DNA of 64,000 bases from Duganella sp. BJB480 (GCA_003416985.1 QVIN01000001.1:1052601-1116600), one strand, 5' to 3'. Shown: positions 1 to 9,500, counted from the stretch's first letter. Notes: generated from the letters alone by a model not told the origin. Numbers and translations are program-made.

Positions 1-1
1 C

Positions 2-49
2 ATTGGCGTTATGGTCGTTTTCATGATGTTCCTGATGTGGGGATGTTGA
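2..49 (+). CDS. C-terminal end of a membrane protein (partial)
   Basis: An open frame enters from the left edge and ends at TGA 47-49. The 15 visible residues are very hydrophobic and rich in Met, Phe and Val (IGVMVVFMMFLMWGC), as at the end of a transmembrane helix. A PepSY-type membrane protein is often found beside FecA-like receptors, but the fragment is too short to assign. The rest of the gene lies outside the window. Confidence 0.4.
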   Translation: MGVMVVFMMFLMWGC

Positions 50-97
50 CCGCCTCCGCGGCTTGTGGCGGCGGGTGGCGGCGGTTACGGCAGACGA

Positions 98-475
98 TCA
101 GGAACGGGTGGGCGGTCCGCGCGGCTTGGCGGCGGTCCAGCTGTGCAGCGGACGTGGAGCGCTGTAGAACAGTGCAGGGTAGTGGTCATGGCCGCCGATG
201 ACGGCGAAGCTGGCCGCGACCGGCGGCAGCAGCGCGTACGTGCCGCCGTGCGTGGCGCAGTACGGGCAATGCTCCATGGCGTGGTCGGCGGACGGGGTGG
301 GGGATTTCTTGACGGTGTCGGTGGAGCAGATCTCGCCGTAGCCGAACGGCGATGCCGGGCTCATCGCCCTGGAGATCGACGGCGCGAGCGCGCTGAACAG
401 GACGGCCAGCAGGGCGATCCAGATGTGCAGCGTTCGACGGCGCGCGAAATTGAACATGGGCAAATTATAGCGCAT
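98..475 (-). CDS. DUF2946 family small exported protein
   Basis: The protein has 125 residues. A hydrophobic N-terminal segment (IWIALLAVLFSALAPSISRA) looks like a signal peptide or anchor. A central Asp-His followed by HCPYC (about residues 63-73) is the cysteine pair typical of DUF2946. The family is uncharacterised and often lies beside outer-membrane metal receptors or copper genes, so a metal-related envelope role is an inference. The gene diverges from the FecA-like receptor, and the Fur box lies between them. A second ATG at 457 would give a shorter and equally plausible start. A TATAAT lies just 5' of that ATG. Confidence 0.7.
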   Translation of the reverse strand: MRYNLPMFNFARRRTLHIWIALLAVLFSALAPSISRAMSPASPFGYGEICSTDTVKKSPTPSADHAMEHCPYCATHGGTYALLPPVAASFAVIGGHDHYPALFYSAPRPLHSWTAAKPRGPPTRS

Positions 476-499
476 CCAAAAAAACGCGTACTTTCATTT

Positions 500-518
500 G
501 AGAATGAGAAGTGTTATC
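500..518. promoter_or_regulatory. Fur box
   Basis: The 19 bases GAGAATGAGAAGTGTTATC match the Fur consensus GATAATGATAATCATTATC at 14 positions. The site lies between the divergent DUF2946 gene and the FecA-like receptor, 35 bases before the receptor ATG. Iron repression of one or both genes is inferred. Confidence 0.6.
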
Positions 519-552
519 ATTTGCATTGTTGAAACGCACCCTCCTGTACATC

Positions 553-2622
553 ATGCCGCTGACCGCCATTCCATACCAACGTTCCCTTATTGCCGTCGCC
601 GTCGCCTTGCTGGCGGTTCCCCTTCATGCGCAGGAAGCCGCCGGGCCGATCGAATCGATCCAGGTCTCGGGCAGCTGGCTCGGTTCGGGTTTGCAGAACA
701 GCGTCAAGAACTTCGCCGGCGCCCGCACGGTGATGAAGAAGGACGACATCGACAACACCGGCGCCGCCGACATCGGCGACGTGATGCGCCGCATCCCGGG
801 CGTGCAGTCCACCGACAATTCCGGCTCGGCCGGCAGCGCGATCTCGCTCAACATCGGCGTGCGCGGCCTGACCGGGCGCTACTCGCCACGCTCGACCGTG
901 CTGCTGGACGGCATACCGCTGGCGGTGGCGCCGTATGGCCAGCCGCACCTGTCGTTCGCGCCGGTCAGCCTCAACAACATTGAATCGATCGACGTGGTGC
1001 GCGGCGGCGGCGCGGTGCGCTACGGTCCGCAGAACGTCGGCGGCATCATCAACTTCCGCAGCCGCTCCATCCCGGACGCGCCGGGCGTCAGCGGCGACGC
1101 CTCGTTCCGCTACAACGACTTCGGCCACGGCGGCCAGAACCGCCAGTACAGCGCCTTCGTCGGCACCCAGCAGGACAACGGCCTGGGCGTGGCGGTGCTG
1201 TACTCGGGCATGGCCGGCAGCGAATGGCGCGCGGGCAGCAATGAAAAGGTCAACGACCTGGCGCTGAAGTTCCGCTACCAGCTGACGCCGCACAGCGAGC
1301 TGAACGCCAAGCTGTCCTACTACGAGGTCAACTCGCGCACGCCGGGCGGCCTGACGGTGGCGCAGTACAACGCCGATCCGTTCCAGAACACGCGGCCCAC
1401 CGATTTCTGGAGCGGCGACCGCCGCAGTGCCGATGTCGGCTACCTGAACACCTTGTCGGCCACGCAGGAGTTCGAGGTCAAGGCCTATTACAGCGACAGC
1501 TTCCGTCAAAGCTCGCTGATCAACGCGGCCAAGACCCAGCTGACCTGGCAGCCGCGCAACTACGAGGTGTTGGGCCTGGAGCCGCGCTACACGCAGCGCT
1601 TCGCCACCGGCGGCTTGACGCATGACGTCACCGTCGGCTACCGCTTCCTGCGCGAGCGGGGCGACGACAACAACTACATCCAGACCGTGTCCACCGGCGC
1701 CAGGGGCGCGATCTCGACCTTCACCAACAGCACCGACGCGCACGCGGTCTACGTCGACGACCGCATCGCCGTGGGCGCATGGCGCATCACGCCGGGCCTG
1801 CGTTACGAGCACATCGCGTCCGAGCGCAACGACCTCGGCGCCAAGTCGGTCTTCGAGAGCGACAACAACAAGGCGCTGCCGTCGCTGAACGTGGCCTATC
1901 TGCTGAACCGTTCGCTGACCGTGTTCGCCAACTACACCACCTCTTTCGGTCCGGTGCAGAACACGCAGCTCAATTCGCAGACCCCGGCCAATCCGCTCAA
2001 GCCGGAGCTGGCGAAGACGGCCGAACTGGGCGCGCGCTGGAAGACCGGCGCGGCCAGCGCCGAAGTCACCGCCTTCAAGCTGAAGTTCGACAACCAGATC
2101 CTGCAGGTGCCAGGCACCACGCCGGCGGTGTTCCGCAACATCGGCGCCACCAACCACGACGGCATCGAGACGGCGGCCGACTACACCTTCGACGACGCCG
2201 GCGCGCTGGCCGGCCTGAACGTGTATGCGAACTACACCTACACCAAGGCGATCCAGGATTCGGGCGTATCGTCGGGGATGGATGTGCCGTTCTACTCGCG
2301 CAACACGGACACGCTGGGCGCGCGCTACAGCGTCGGCGCATGGACCGCCAACCTGTCGACCACGCATCAGAGCAAGCAGTATTCGGACACCGCGAACACG
2401 GTGGCCGAGGCGGCCAACGGCAGCAACGGCGTCGTGCCGGGCTTCCGCCTGTGGAACGCGCAATTAACCTGGAAGATGCCGGGCAAGCCGGGCTATGAGG
2501 TGATGGCCGGCGTCAACAACATCGCCGACCATCGCTATTACACCCGCAACGTCGACGGCAATGCCGGCCGCATGGTGGGCGCGCCGCGCATGGCCTACGT
2601 GCAGCTGCGCGCCAAATTCTGA
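553..2622 (+). CDS. FecA-like TonB-dependent ferric siderophore/dicitrate receptor
   Basis: A 689-residue outer-membrane receptor for an iron chelate. A signal peptide ends near residue 27 (VPLHAQ). The plug domain resembles E. coli FecA closely: SWLGSG, GARTVMKKDD, a DGIP motif followed by APYGQP, and VVRGGGAVRYGPQNVGG. The C-terminal barrel ends in a terminal Phe (QLRAKF). Unlike FecA, no N-terminal signalling (STN) domain of about 80 residues is present, and no fecI/fecR genes are adjacent. It is therefore probably a pure transporter. The ATG at 553 was chosen because the in-frame GTG at 511 lies inside the Fur box. The substrate is not proven; ferric citrate or a related hydroxycarboxylate is the best guess from similarity. 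Confidence 0.92.
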   Translation: MPLTAIPYQRSLIAVAVALLAVPLHAQEAAGPIESIQVSGSWLGSGLQNSVKNFAGARTVMKKDDIDNTGAADIGDVMRRIPGVQSTDNSGSAGSAISLNIGVRGLTGRYSPRSTVLLDGIPLAVAPYGQPHLSFAPVSLNNIESIDVVRGGGAVRYGPQNVGGIINFRSRSIPDAPGVSGDASFRYNDFGHGGQNRQYSAFVGTQQDNGLGVAVLYSGMAGSEWRAGSNEKVNDLALKFRYQLTPHSELNAKLSYYEVNSRTPGGLTVAQYNADPFQNTRPTDFWSGDRRSADVGYLNTLSATQEFEVKAYYSDSFRQSSLINAAKTQLTWQPRNYEVLGLEPRYTQRFATGGLTHDVTVGYRFLRERGDDNNYIQTVSTGARGAISTFTNSTDAHAVYVDDRIAVGAWRITPGLRYEHIASERNDLGAKSVFESDNNKALPSLNVAYLLNRSLTVFANYTTSFGPVQNTQLNSQTPANPLKPELAKTAELGARWKTGAASAEVTAFKLKFDNQILQVPGTTPAVFRNIGATNHDGIETAADYTFDDAGALAGLNVYANYTYTKAIQDSGVSSGMDVPFYSRNTDTLGARYSVGAWTANLSTTHQSKQYSDTANTVAEAANGSNGVVPGFRLWNAQLTWKMPGKPGYEVMAGVNNIADHRYYTRNVDGNAGRMVGAPRMAYVQLRAKF

Positions 2623-2629
2623 GGGAAGG

Positions 2630-2857
2630 TTAGTGCAGCACCCGCTGCGGGGGCTGCACGCTGAAGCCGGTGTAGTTCATGAACGGCGCGGCCGACATGG
2701 CCTCGGCCTGGTCCAGTTTGCGCTGGACCAGCTTGTGCCAGGCGCCGGCCCAGCGGGCCGCCAGCTGGGATTCTTCCGCCGAACGCGCACACAGCGTTCG
2801 TTCCACGGCGATTTTCTGTCTGTGCAGGGCGTAGGTGGCAGATATCAGAGTAGTCAT
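2630..2857 (-). CDS. small hypothetical protein
   Basis: A 75-residue frame convergent with the receptor gene. It has no signal peptide or membrane segment. The composition is mixed (charged, Ala-rich helix with ERTLCARSAEES and KLVQRKLDQAEAM), unlike the Arg/Pro-rich shadow frames around it. No strong ribosome binding site is seen. I do not recognise the family. Confidence 0.4.
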   Translation of the reverse strand: MTTLISATYALHRQKIAVERTLCARSAEESQLAARWAGAWHKLVQRKLDQAEAMSAAPFMNYTGFSVQPPQRVLH

Positions 2858-3014
2858 GGTGGCGGCGAGACTGGCAAGGGTTAATTAGTATGCGGCCCTA
2901 TTTTGCCCCGGCCCGCCCCCGTTTGAATGTGCGCTAGTTCACCCAAGCCATGGGAATCTCGATTTAGATGCCTAAAAGATAGATTCTGTTGCGTTTTTAC
3001 ATCGTTTTTCGCGG

Positions 3015-3440
3015 TTATGGCATGAAATCCTGATCCATTAGTTGTTCGATGGAATAGGGCAGGCTGTGCGGAAACACGTCTTCGCCGAGGCCGGTTTCCT
3101 CCGCGGCGCGGCGGCGGGCGATCGGATAACATTCGGTGGCGTATTTCGGAACCAGTTTTCGTGTGCTGGGGCTGGTCTTCAGCAATCGCGAAAGGCGGTA
3201 GCGCTGCTCGATGAGCGTCGACCTCCATTTGTTTTGCGGATAGTCCTTTTGATACTGGCACTTGAGCAGGTGCATGATCAACACCGTCAGCCGGCTGTCC
3301 AGTTCGTGCTCATATTGCTTTTTCATGCCATCGAGCTCCGCGACCAGGTTGTCCACGTCCAGCTCGGCGAACCTGTGTTCCAGCAGCAGTTGGATTTGTG
3401 CGTCCATCCACAGCGCCAGATCCTCGTCATAGGTATGCAT
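3015..3440 (-). CDS. DUF29 domain-containing protein
   Basis: A 141-residue cytoplasmic protein. The N-terminus DEDLALWMDAQIQLL, the LVAELDGMKK stretch and the later LLKCQYQ and RLLKTSPS segments fit DUF29, a helical family of unknown function found in single or multiple copies in proteobacteria and cyanobacteria. A strong ribosome binding site (GGAGGTG) lies about five bases before the ATG, so the start is well supported. Nothing around it gives a function; the gene stands alone. Confidence 0.85.
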   Translation of the reverse strand: MHTYDEDLALWMDAQIQLLLEHRFAELDVDNLVAELDGMKKQYEHELDSRLTVLIMHLLKCQYQKDYPQNKWRSTLIEQRYRLSRLLKTSPSTRKLVPKYATECYPIARRRAAEETGLGEDVFPHSLPYSIEQLMDQDFMP

Positions 3441-3497
3441 GTCGCACCTCCAGAGTCGTCAGGCTAATCCTATGCCGCTTCCCGCGTTTGATGCCAC

Positions 3498-5870
3498 TCA
3501 ATAGAAATACGGGGTCTTGCGCGCCCATTCATTGTTCTTGTAACGCTTGTGCAGCAGGGTGAATGCGCTCTTCGACAGCGTCTTGGCGTCGGCGTCCAGG
3601 CAGCCGCCGCGCGTCGATTGCACGGTCACGTACAGCAGCCATGGCAGTTCCGGGTCGGTCGGCACGGCGGTGGCGCGCCGCATGACGTAGTCGCCGATGT
3701 AGCCGGTGGCCGTCTTCAGGCCGGCGAGCTGCGCCAGCTCCTGGTTGCGCGCGGCGCTGTTGCCCAGTTCCGGCATCGGCAGCGTATGTTCGGCGTCGAT
3801 GTTTTCGCCGTAGCTGGCGCCGGGCTTGGCGGGCAGCTTGCACCACATGTCGGCCAGCGTCTCGTCTGGCGCGCGCATCTTGATCTCGGCGGTGGCGCCG
3901 CTGTACATCGGCGACAGGCCATACTTCACGGCGTTCAGCAGCATCCAGTAGCGGTGCTCCGGCGTGCCGGCCAGCTTGCGGTACTTCTGCATGACAGGCG
4001 CCAGCACCGGCGCGTTCTGCTCGATCTGCTGGGCCGCGTTCAACGCCGCTTCGTCTTCCCCCAGCAGGTCGGAGCGCATCCACGCGGCCACGGCGATCTG
4101 CGTGCGCAGGGGCTTGGACAGCTTGGTGTTCGCGGCCAGCGCCGACAGGTCGGCCACTGACAGGCCGCTGTTCAGCCATCGCGTGCCGTCCGCCGCGATG
4201 TCCACGCGGACCTTGTCGGCGCCGCCTTCCTCGCTGGCCTTGGCCTGCTCGCCGGTGTCGGGATCGAGATCGCGGCTGGCGGTGCGCAGCAGATAATTGG
4301 CGGCGTCCGCCGGCGACGACGCCACCGCGAAGCGCTCCTGCAGGAACTGATTGCGCGCGCTGCTCGAATTGCTGGCCGCCAGCGCGGGGCCGGTCAACAC
4401 GGCATCGCCAATCGAGCGCGCCTTGTCGGCCTGATTGCTCAAGCGGTAGTGGCGGGCCAGCGCGTGGCGCATGGTCAGGTATTCGGGCGTGCCGGACGCC
4501 ACCTGCTGCGCCGCCTTCTCCAGCTCCGGCGTCAGCTTCTCGGACAGCATGACGGCGGCCAGCAGCCACACGCGAGCCTGCGCCTTGTTGCCCTCCTTGG
4601 CGTAGCGGTTCCACAGGTCGACCGCGTGCGCGCGCTCCACCGCGCAGCTGCGTTTGGCCTCGTACTCCTGGCATTGCTGGACGGTCTGCAGCCAGTCGAT
4701 GAAACCGGCGCTGGCGCGCAGGGCGGGGCGGGCGTCGGCCTGGTCGGCGCCGGGCGGCTGCAGCAGGTCGTTGGCCAGCACGCGCCAGTCGCCCAGGTGA
4801 TCGTCCTGGTACGGATTGGCGCGCGGGTCGTCCAGCAGCTTGCTCAGCTCCGCGAAGCGCAGCGTAGGCGTGAGCCGCACCTGCATGCTGCGCACGATGG
4901 CGCGGGTGGCCTCGTGCAGCGACGCCAGTTCCGGATTGGCGAGGATATGATCGGCGCTGGCCTGTATCGCCGCCAGCTTCTTCTGCGCCGCCGCCAGGCG
5001 TGCCGCAGCGGCGGCCGGACTTTCGCGCTTCGCGTCGAGCCGTTCCTGCCAGGCCGCCTGGTCGGCGTTCGGGCCAGGGACATACGTGGCGGCGCGCGCC
5101 TGCGAGCGCAGGCTCAGATACTCGCCCCACTGGCGCAGCGGATGCTTGTCGGTGGCGCCGATCCTGGCGAACAGGTTGGCGCTCAACGGGTAGTTCTCGC
5201 CGTAGAACGCGGCGGAGGCCAGCTGATATTGCTGCACCTGGCGCCAGTACAGCGCTTCCGTGGCGGGCAGCTCGGCCGGCGCGGGGATCACGCGTTTGGT
5301 TTCATCGAAGCGGTTGCGTGGCGCGTCCACATCGTCGCCGCAGAATTTGAAGACCTGCCGCTGCGTCGCCACCCATGCGTTGAGACGCGCCGGCGTCGCA
5401 TCGGGACGGCGCGCCAGGTCGTTCAGCGTGGACGTGGCGAAGGTGTAGCCGCCGAGCGGACAATTCAGGTAGCCGTTGGCCATGCTGTCGTCGGCCTTGG
5501 GCGCTGCGGGCGCCTGCTTCAACGCGGCGCCGACGGCGGCCAGCCAGGCGCCATAGACCTTCTTGCCCTCGGTGGCATCGACCCAGCCGCCATTGCGGCT
5601 GCCGATGGCGCGCAGCAGGCCGCCCTGCGGATTGGGCACGGACTTCAAGCCGTCGGCGCCCAGTTGCACGGTGCGCCAGGCGGTGTACAGGTACATGCGG
5701 TCGTAGCTGGGCAGCAGCACGCCCAGTTCGCCGGATTGATAGCGGTTCAGCGCGATATCCGGCCCGCTGCGGCTGACGTAGGGATCCCACGGGCCGCCAC
5801 TGCTGGCGGCGGCGTGGGCGCAGGCCAGCAGCGCCGTGGCGATGACGAGTGGGCGTAGAGGTTTGATCAT
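3498..5870 (-). CDS. uncharacterised exported 790-residue protein
   Basis: The protein begins with a clear signal peptide (MIKPLRPLVIATALLACAHA) and is otherwise soluble, so it is probably periplasmic or outer-membrane associated. Long alpha-helical, Ala/Leu-rich stretches suggest a helical-repeat (TPR-like) fold. The N-terminal part has PYVSRSGPDIALNRYQSGELG, and the C-terminus ends NNEWARKTPYFY. The ATG at 5870 has AAGGAGC upstream, so the longer open frame to 6146 is not used. The start overlaps the stop of the DUF3142 gene by four bases (ATGA), so the pair is almost certainly one operon. I recognise no catalytic motif and do not assign a function. Confidence 0.85.
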   Translation of the reverse strand: MIKPLRPLVIATALLACAHAAASSGGPWDPYVSRSGPDIALNRYQSGELGVLLPSYDRMYLYTAWRTVQLGADGLKSVPNPQGGLLRAIGSRNGGWVDATEGKKVYGAWLAAVGAALKQAPAAPKADDSMANGYLNCPLGGYTFATSTLNDLARRPDATPARLNAWVATQRQVFKFCGDDVDAPRNRFDETKRVIPAPAELPATEALYWRQVQQYQLASAAFYGENYPLSANLFARIGATDKHPLRQWGEYLSLRSQARAATYVPGPNADQAAWQERLDAKRESPAAAAARLAAAQKKLAAIQASADHILANPELASLHEATRAIVRSMQVRLTPTLRFAELSKLLDDPRANPYQDDHLGDWRVLANDLLQPPGADQADARPALRASAGFIDWLQTVQQCQEYEAKRSCAVERAHAVDLWNRYAKEGNKAQARVWLLAAVMLSEKLTPELEKAAQQVASGTPEYLTMRHALARHYRLSNQADKARSIGDAVLTGPALAASNSSSARNQFLQERFAVASSPADAANYLLRTASRDLDPDTGEQAKASEEGGADKVRVDIAADGTRWLNSGLSVADLSALAANTKLSKPLRTQIAVAAWMRSDLLGEDEAALNAAQQIEQNAPVLAPVMQKYRKLAGTPEHRYWMLLNAVKYGLSPMYSGATAEIKMRAPDETLADMWCKLPAKPGASYGENIDAEHTLPMPELGNSAARNQELAQLAGLKTATGYIGDYVMRRATAVPTDPELPWLLYVTVQSTRGGCLDADAKTLSKSAFTLLHKRYKNNEWARKTPYFY

Positions 5871-6598
5871 GGGGAGCTCCTTGAAAGCGGCGGCAGGTCC
5901 GCACCGTCGCGCTTCCACGCGTAGCGGTCGAACCAGTAGGTTTTGCGATAGCGCGCCGCCACCTGCGGCGCGAAGGGTTCCTGCGGCGAGAAGCCCGCGC
6001 TGCCCGCGCGGCAGCTGGCGTGCAGCGTGGCGGGCGATTGTTCGACGATGTCGCGCATGGTGGCGCTGTCCCGGCCCATGCGGAAGAACATCGGCACCAC
6101 CTCGTCGGCGGCCAGTCCGTCCAGCCAGGCCGGCGAGCGGCACCACCAGGCCAGCGCGGTCACGCTCAATTTGATCTGCGGCGGCAGCGCGCCGCGCAGC
6201 TGCCGCACCAGCGAACGATAGAACTCGCGTTGCGACGGCTTGGCTTCCATGTCCAGCTGCACCCAGCCGGAGGTGCTGGCGGCGGCCGCGTCGAGCAGCG
6301 CGTGCACGATGATCGCGCGGCTGGCCTCAATGTCCTGCGGCGGGTTGACGGTGCTCACTTCGACATGCAGCACCGGCGTGATCCGCGTGGCGGCGGGCAT
6401 CGCGGGCTGGCGCATGCGCGGACGCGTACGCACGGCGTCGCCGGTCAGCAGGATGTGGCGTTGCAGGACCGCCGCCTCGGTGGTGGACCACGAAGGCAGC
6501 AGGGCTTCATCCCACAGCCAGGCGACTGCCTGCGCGCGCGCGGCGCAGTGGCAAAGCAGCAGGGCGCTGAGGATAAGGCGAAGAAAAAGGGAGGGCAT
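5867..6598 (-). CDS. DUF3142 domain-containing exported protein
   Basis: A 243-residue protein with an N-terminal signal sequence (FLRLILSALLLCHCAARAQA), probably exported, and possibly a lipoprotein given the Cys near its cleavage region. The body matches my picture of DUF3142: VAWLWDEALLP, HVEVSTVNPPQD, the VQLDMEAKPSQREFY core and a late VPMFFRMG segment. This is a TIM-barrel-like glycosidase-related fold of unknown activity. The conserved LDMEAK and WWCRSPAW patches could be a polysaccharide-binding groove, which is inference only. The ATG at 6598 is preferred over an upstream TTG. The gene is first in a two-gene operon with the 790-residue protein. Confidence 0.85.
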   Translation of the reverse strand: MPSLFLRLILSALLLCHCAARAQAVAWLWDEALLPSWSTTEAAVLQRHILLTGDAVRTRPRMRQPAMPAATRITPVLHVEVSTVNPPQDIEASRAIIVHALLDAAAASTSGWVQLDMEAKPSQREFYRSLVRQLRGALPPQIKLSVTALAWWCRSPAWLDGLAADEVVPMFFRMGRDSATMRDIVEQSPATLHASCRAGSAGFSPQEPFAPQVAARYRKTYWFDRYAWKRDGADLPPLSRSSP

Positions 6599-6601
6599 CG
6601 G

Positions 6602-6624
6602 AAAACGGGGCGACAAGGTGCCCC
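6602..6624 (-). terminator. weak intrinsic terminator after katA
   Basis: On the minus strand, GGGGC at 6620-6624 and GCCCC at 6607-6611 can pair around an 8-base loop. They are followed by CGTTTTC. The five-pair stem and short T run make this weak. Confidence 0.35.
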
Positions 6625-6659
6625 ATTTTACCGATGTTTATTATTTACGCAAGATTGAT

Positions 6660-8099
6660 CTATTTGCCTTCCAGCGCGGCGATGGCCGCCGCCACGCCCG
6701 CGCCGTAGGCTGGATCGGCCTGCGTGCAGTGGTGGATGTGCCGCTGCTGCACGGCCTTCGACACGCCGTGGATGGCGCGCGCCGTGTTCTCGAACAGCAG
6801 CTGTTTCTTCTCGGCCGTCAGGAGGCGGAACAGATTGCCCGGCTGCGAGTAGTAGTCGGTGTCGACGCGATGATCCCAGTGGCCGGCCGCGCCTTCCAGC
6901 GACAGCGGCGGTTCGGCGAACTGCGGCTGTTGCTGCCATTCGCCGTGGCTGTTCGGCTCATACGAGGTGCTGGCGCCGTGGTTGCCGTCGGTACGCATGG
7001 CGCCGTCGCGGTGGTAGCTGTGGAACGGGCACTTCGGCGCGTTGACCGGAATCGCGTGATGGTTCACGCCCAGGCGGTAGCGGGCCGCGTCGCCATACGA
7101 GAACAGGCGCGATTGCAGCATGCGGTCCGGCGAGAAGCTGACGCCGGGGACCACGTTGGCCGGCGAGAAGGCCGACTGCTCGACCTCCGCGAAGTAGTTC
7201 TCCGGATTGCGGTTCAGTTCCAGCACGCCGACGTCGATCAGCGGATAGTCCTTGTGCGGCCAGATCTTGGTCAGGTCGAAGGGGTTGTACGGCACCTTGG
7301 AGGCCTCGGCTTCCGGCATGATCTGCACCGCCAGCTTCCAGCGCGGGAAGTCCTTGTTCTCGATGGCGTCGAACAGGTCGCGCTGCGAGCTTTCGCGGTC
7401 GCGGCCCACCACGTCGGCCGCTTCGGCGTCGCTGAAGTTCTCGATACCCTGCTGGCAGACGAAGTGGAACTTGACCCAGAAGCGCTCATTCTTCGGGCTG
7501 ATGAAGCTGAAGGTGTGGCTGCCGAAACCGTGCATGTGGCGGTAGCCTTTCGGGATGCCGCGATCGCTCATGACGATGGTGATCTGGTGCAGTGCCTCCG
7601 GCAGCAGGGTCCAGAAGTCCCAATTGTTTTCGGCGCTGCGCAGATTGGTCTTGGGATCGCGCTTGACGGCGTGGTTCAGGTCCGGGAACTTGAGCGGATC
7701 GCGGAAGAAGAACACCGGCGTGTTGTTGCCCACCACGTCCCAGTTGCCTTGCTCGGTGTAGAACTTGACGGCGAAGCCGCGGATATCGCGTTCCGCATCG
7801 GCCGCGCCACGTTCGCCGGCCACGGTGGAGAAGCGCATGAAGATGTCGGTCTTCTTGCCCACTTCGGAGAACAGCGCCGCGCGCGTGTACCGGCTGATGT
7901 CGTGGGTGACGGTGAAGGTGCCGAAGGCGCCCGAGCCCTTGGCGTGCATGCGGCGCTCCGGGATCACCTCGCGCGCGAAGTGGGCCAGCTTTTCAAGATG
8001 CCATACGTCCTGCAGCAGCGCCGGGCCGCGCGGGCCGGCGGTCTGGATGTTCTGATTGTCGACGACCGGCGCGCCGGCTGCGGTGGTGAGGTTCTTCAT
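6660..8099 (-). CDS. katA: catalase, small-subunit (clade 3) type
   Basis: A haem catalase of 479 residues that dismutates hydrogen peroxide to water and oxygen in the cytoplasm. The distal His is His52 in [16 protein letters not shown]. The distal Asn lies in [14 protein letters not shown] (about residue 125). The proximal haem ligand is Tyr335 in [14 protein letters not shown]. The length and lack of a C-terminal flavodoxin-like domain match clade 3 enzymes, which bind NADPH. GAAGGAAC lies just before the ATG. No OxyR gene or clear OxyR site was found nearby. Confidence 0.95.
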   Translation of the reverse strand: MKNLTTAAGAPVVDNQNIQTAGPRGPALLQDVWHLEKLAHFAREVIPERRMHAKGSGAFGTFTVTHDISRYTRAALFSEVGKKTDIFMRFSTVAGERGAADAERDIRGFAVKFYTEQGNWDVVGNNTPVFFFRDPLKFPDLNHAVKRDPKTNLRSAENNWDFWTLLPEALHQITIVMSDRGIPKGYRHMHGFGSHTFSFISPKNERFWVKFHFVCQQGIENFSDAEAADVVGRDRESSQRDLFDAIENKDFPRWKLAVQIMPEAEASKVPYNPFDLTKIWPHKDYPLIDVGVLELNRNPENYFAEVEQSAFSPANVVPGVSFSPDRMLQSRLFSYGDAARYRLGVNHHAIPVNAPKCPFHSYHRDGAMRTDGNHGASTSYEPNSHGEWQQQPQFAEPPLSLEGAAGHWDHRVDTDYYSQPGNLFRLLTAEKKQLLFENTARAIHGVSKAVQQRHIHHCTQADPAYGAGVAAAIAALEGK

Positions 8100-8174
8100 G
8101 TCGTTCCTTCAGCGGTGTTGAGGGTGAATGGAAAACGCCAGCATAACCAAGCGCGGCCCGCCGCGCAGCCCCCA

Positions 8175-9500
8175 TTAGGGAGAGTGCGCCGCCGGAAGAC
8201 GCTGCATCTGCGCCAGCGCCAGGGTCGGATACAACGGTGGACTGAGCACGCGCGCCACCGTGCGCGCCATCATGGCGCAGGCCATCAGGCTAAGCACCAT
8301 CGCGTGGCCGTCCACCATCTCCATCACGATGATGAAGGAGGTCAGCGGCGCCTGGGTCGCCGCCGCCAGGAAGCCTACCATGCCCAGCGCGATCAAGGCG
8401 CTGGCCTGGGGATAGGCGAGCAATTGGGCGATGTCGTTGCCGAGCGCCGCGCCGATCGCCAGCGAAGGCGCGAAGATCCCGGCCGGTACGCCGGACCATG
8501 CGGTCAGCCAGGTGGCGATGAATTTGAAGAAGAAAAAGATGGCGGGGCTGTGGCCGGAGCCGTCGATCATCGCCCGCGTGTGGCTGTAGCCGCTGCCGTT
8601 GACGGCGCCGCCCGACAGCAGGCCGATGCCGGCGATGGCCAGGCCGCAGCCGGCGGCGAAGATGACCGGCCAACGCAGCCGCATCCGGCTGAACCAGTCC
8701 GGCGAGGTTCCGCTCAGGGAAGCCAGCAGCAGGCGCGAAAACAGGCCGCCCGCCAGGCCGCTCAGCAGCGTCACCAGCAGGCCTGGGAGCACCAGCGACA
8801 GGTCGATGCCGGCGGCGTGGATCATGCCGAAGTAGGTGGCGTTGCCGTTGACCGAGACCGCCATCAGGCCGGCCAGCACGATGGCGGCCATCAGCAGGCC
8901 GCTGCTGCGCTGCTCCGGTGTGCGCGACAATTCCTCGATGGCGAACATGACGCCGGCCAGCGGCGTGTTGAAGGCGGCGGCGATGCCGGCCGCGCCGCCC
9001 GCCACCAGCAGCCCGTGGGCGGTGACGGCGCTGCGTTCCGGCAGCCAGCGGCGCGCCGCCAGCATGACGCCGGCCGCGACCTGCACCGACGGCCCCTCGC
9101 GGCCCAGCGAGAGGCCGGCCAGGAAGCCGGCCGCAGTCAGCACCAGTTTGGCGACGCTGAGCTTGAGCGAGACGAACAAGCCCAGTTGGTGGCTGGCGAC
9201 GCCGGGCTCCAGTCCCGCCATCACCTGCGGGATGCCGGAACCGGCGGCGCCGGGCACATAGCGGCGCGTCAGCCAGACGATGGCGGCGGTGGCCAGCGGC
9301 GTCCACAGCAAGGGTGCCCACCAGTGCCATGCGCACAGCGCCACGAATTGTTCGAAGGCGTGCTCGGACAACCAGGTAAAGCCAACCACCACCAGGCCGG
9401 CGAGGGCGGCGAAGGCCACCACCAGGCTGCGTGAGCCCCAGACGCGCCAGTCGCTGAACTCCTTGCGGAAAGCGCGACGGATATTGTGCTTGGTCTGCAT
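8175..9500 (-). CDS. ClC-family chloride channel/antiporter
   Basis: A 441-residue polytopic membrane protein. It carries the three ClC selectivity-filter signatures in order: GSGIPQ, GREGPSVQ with the gating glutamate near residue 135, and GIFAPSLAIG. There is no C-terminal CBS pair, so it resembles the short E. coli ClcA/ClcB type. An H+/Cl- exchange role in acid or ionic stress is known for relatives and inferred here. ATG 9500 is preferred to the in-frame TTG at 9521, which would overlap the pal terminator stem. It lies between catalase and pal without obvious operon linkage. Confidence 0.92.
   Translation of the reverse strand: MQTKHNIRRAFRKEFSDWRVWGSRSLVVAFAALAGLVVVGFTWLSEHAFEQFVALCAWHWWAPLLWTPLATAAIVWLTRRYVPGAAGSGIPQVMAGLEPGVASHQLGLFVSLKLSVAKLVLTAAGFLAGLSLGREGPSVQVAAGVMLAARRWLPERSAVTAHGLLVAGGAAGIAAAFNTPLAGVMFAIEELSRTPEQRSSGLLMAAIVLAGLMAVSVNGNATYFGMIHAAGIDLSLVLPGLLVTLLSGLAGGLFSRLLLASLSGTSPDWFSRMRLRWPVIFAAGCGLAIAGIGLLSGGAVNGSGYSHTRAMIDGSGHSPAIFFFFKFIATWLTAWSGVPAGIFAPSLAIGAALGNDIAQLLAYPQASALIALGMVGFLAAATQAPLTSFIIVMEMVDGHAMVLSLMACAMMARTVARVLSPPLYPTLALAQMQRLPAAHSP

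Noticed and set aside
517-2463. Long open frame on the minus strand across the FecA-like gene
   Set aside because: Arg/Val/Gly-rich composition with no domain; it is the antisense shadow of the receptor.
6240-9434. 1064-codon plus-strand frame opposite the catalase and ClC genes
   Set aside because: His/Arg/Gln-rich, spans two well-supported genes on the other strand, no recognisable domain.
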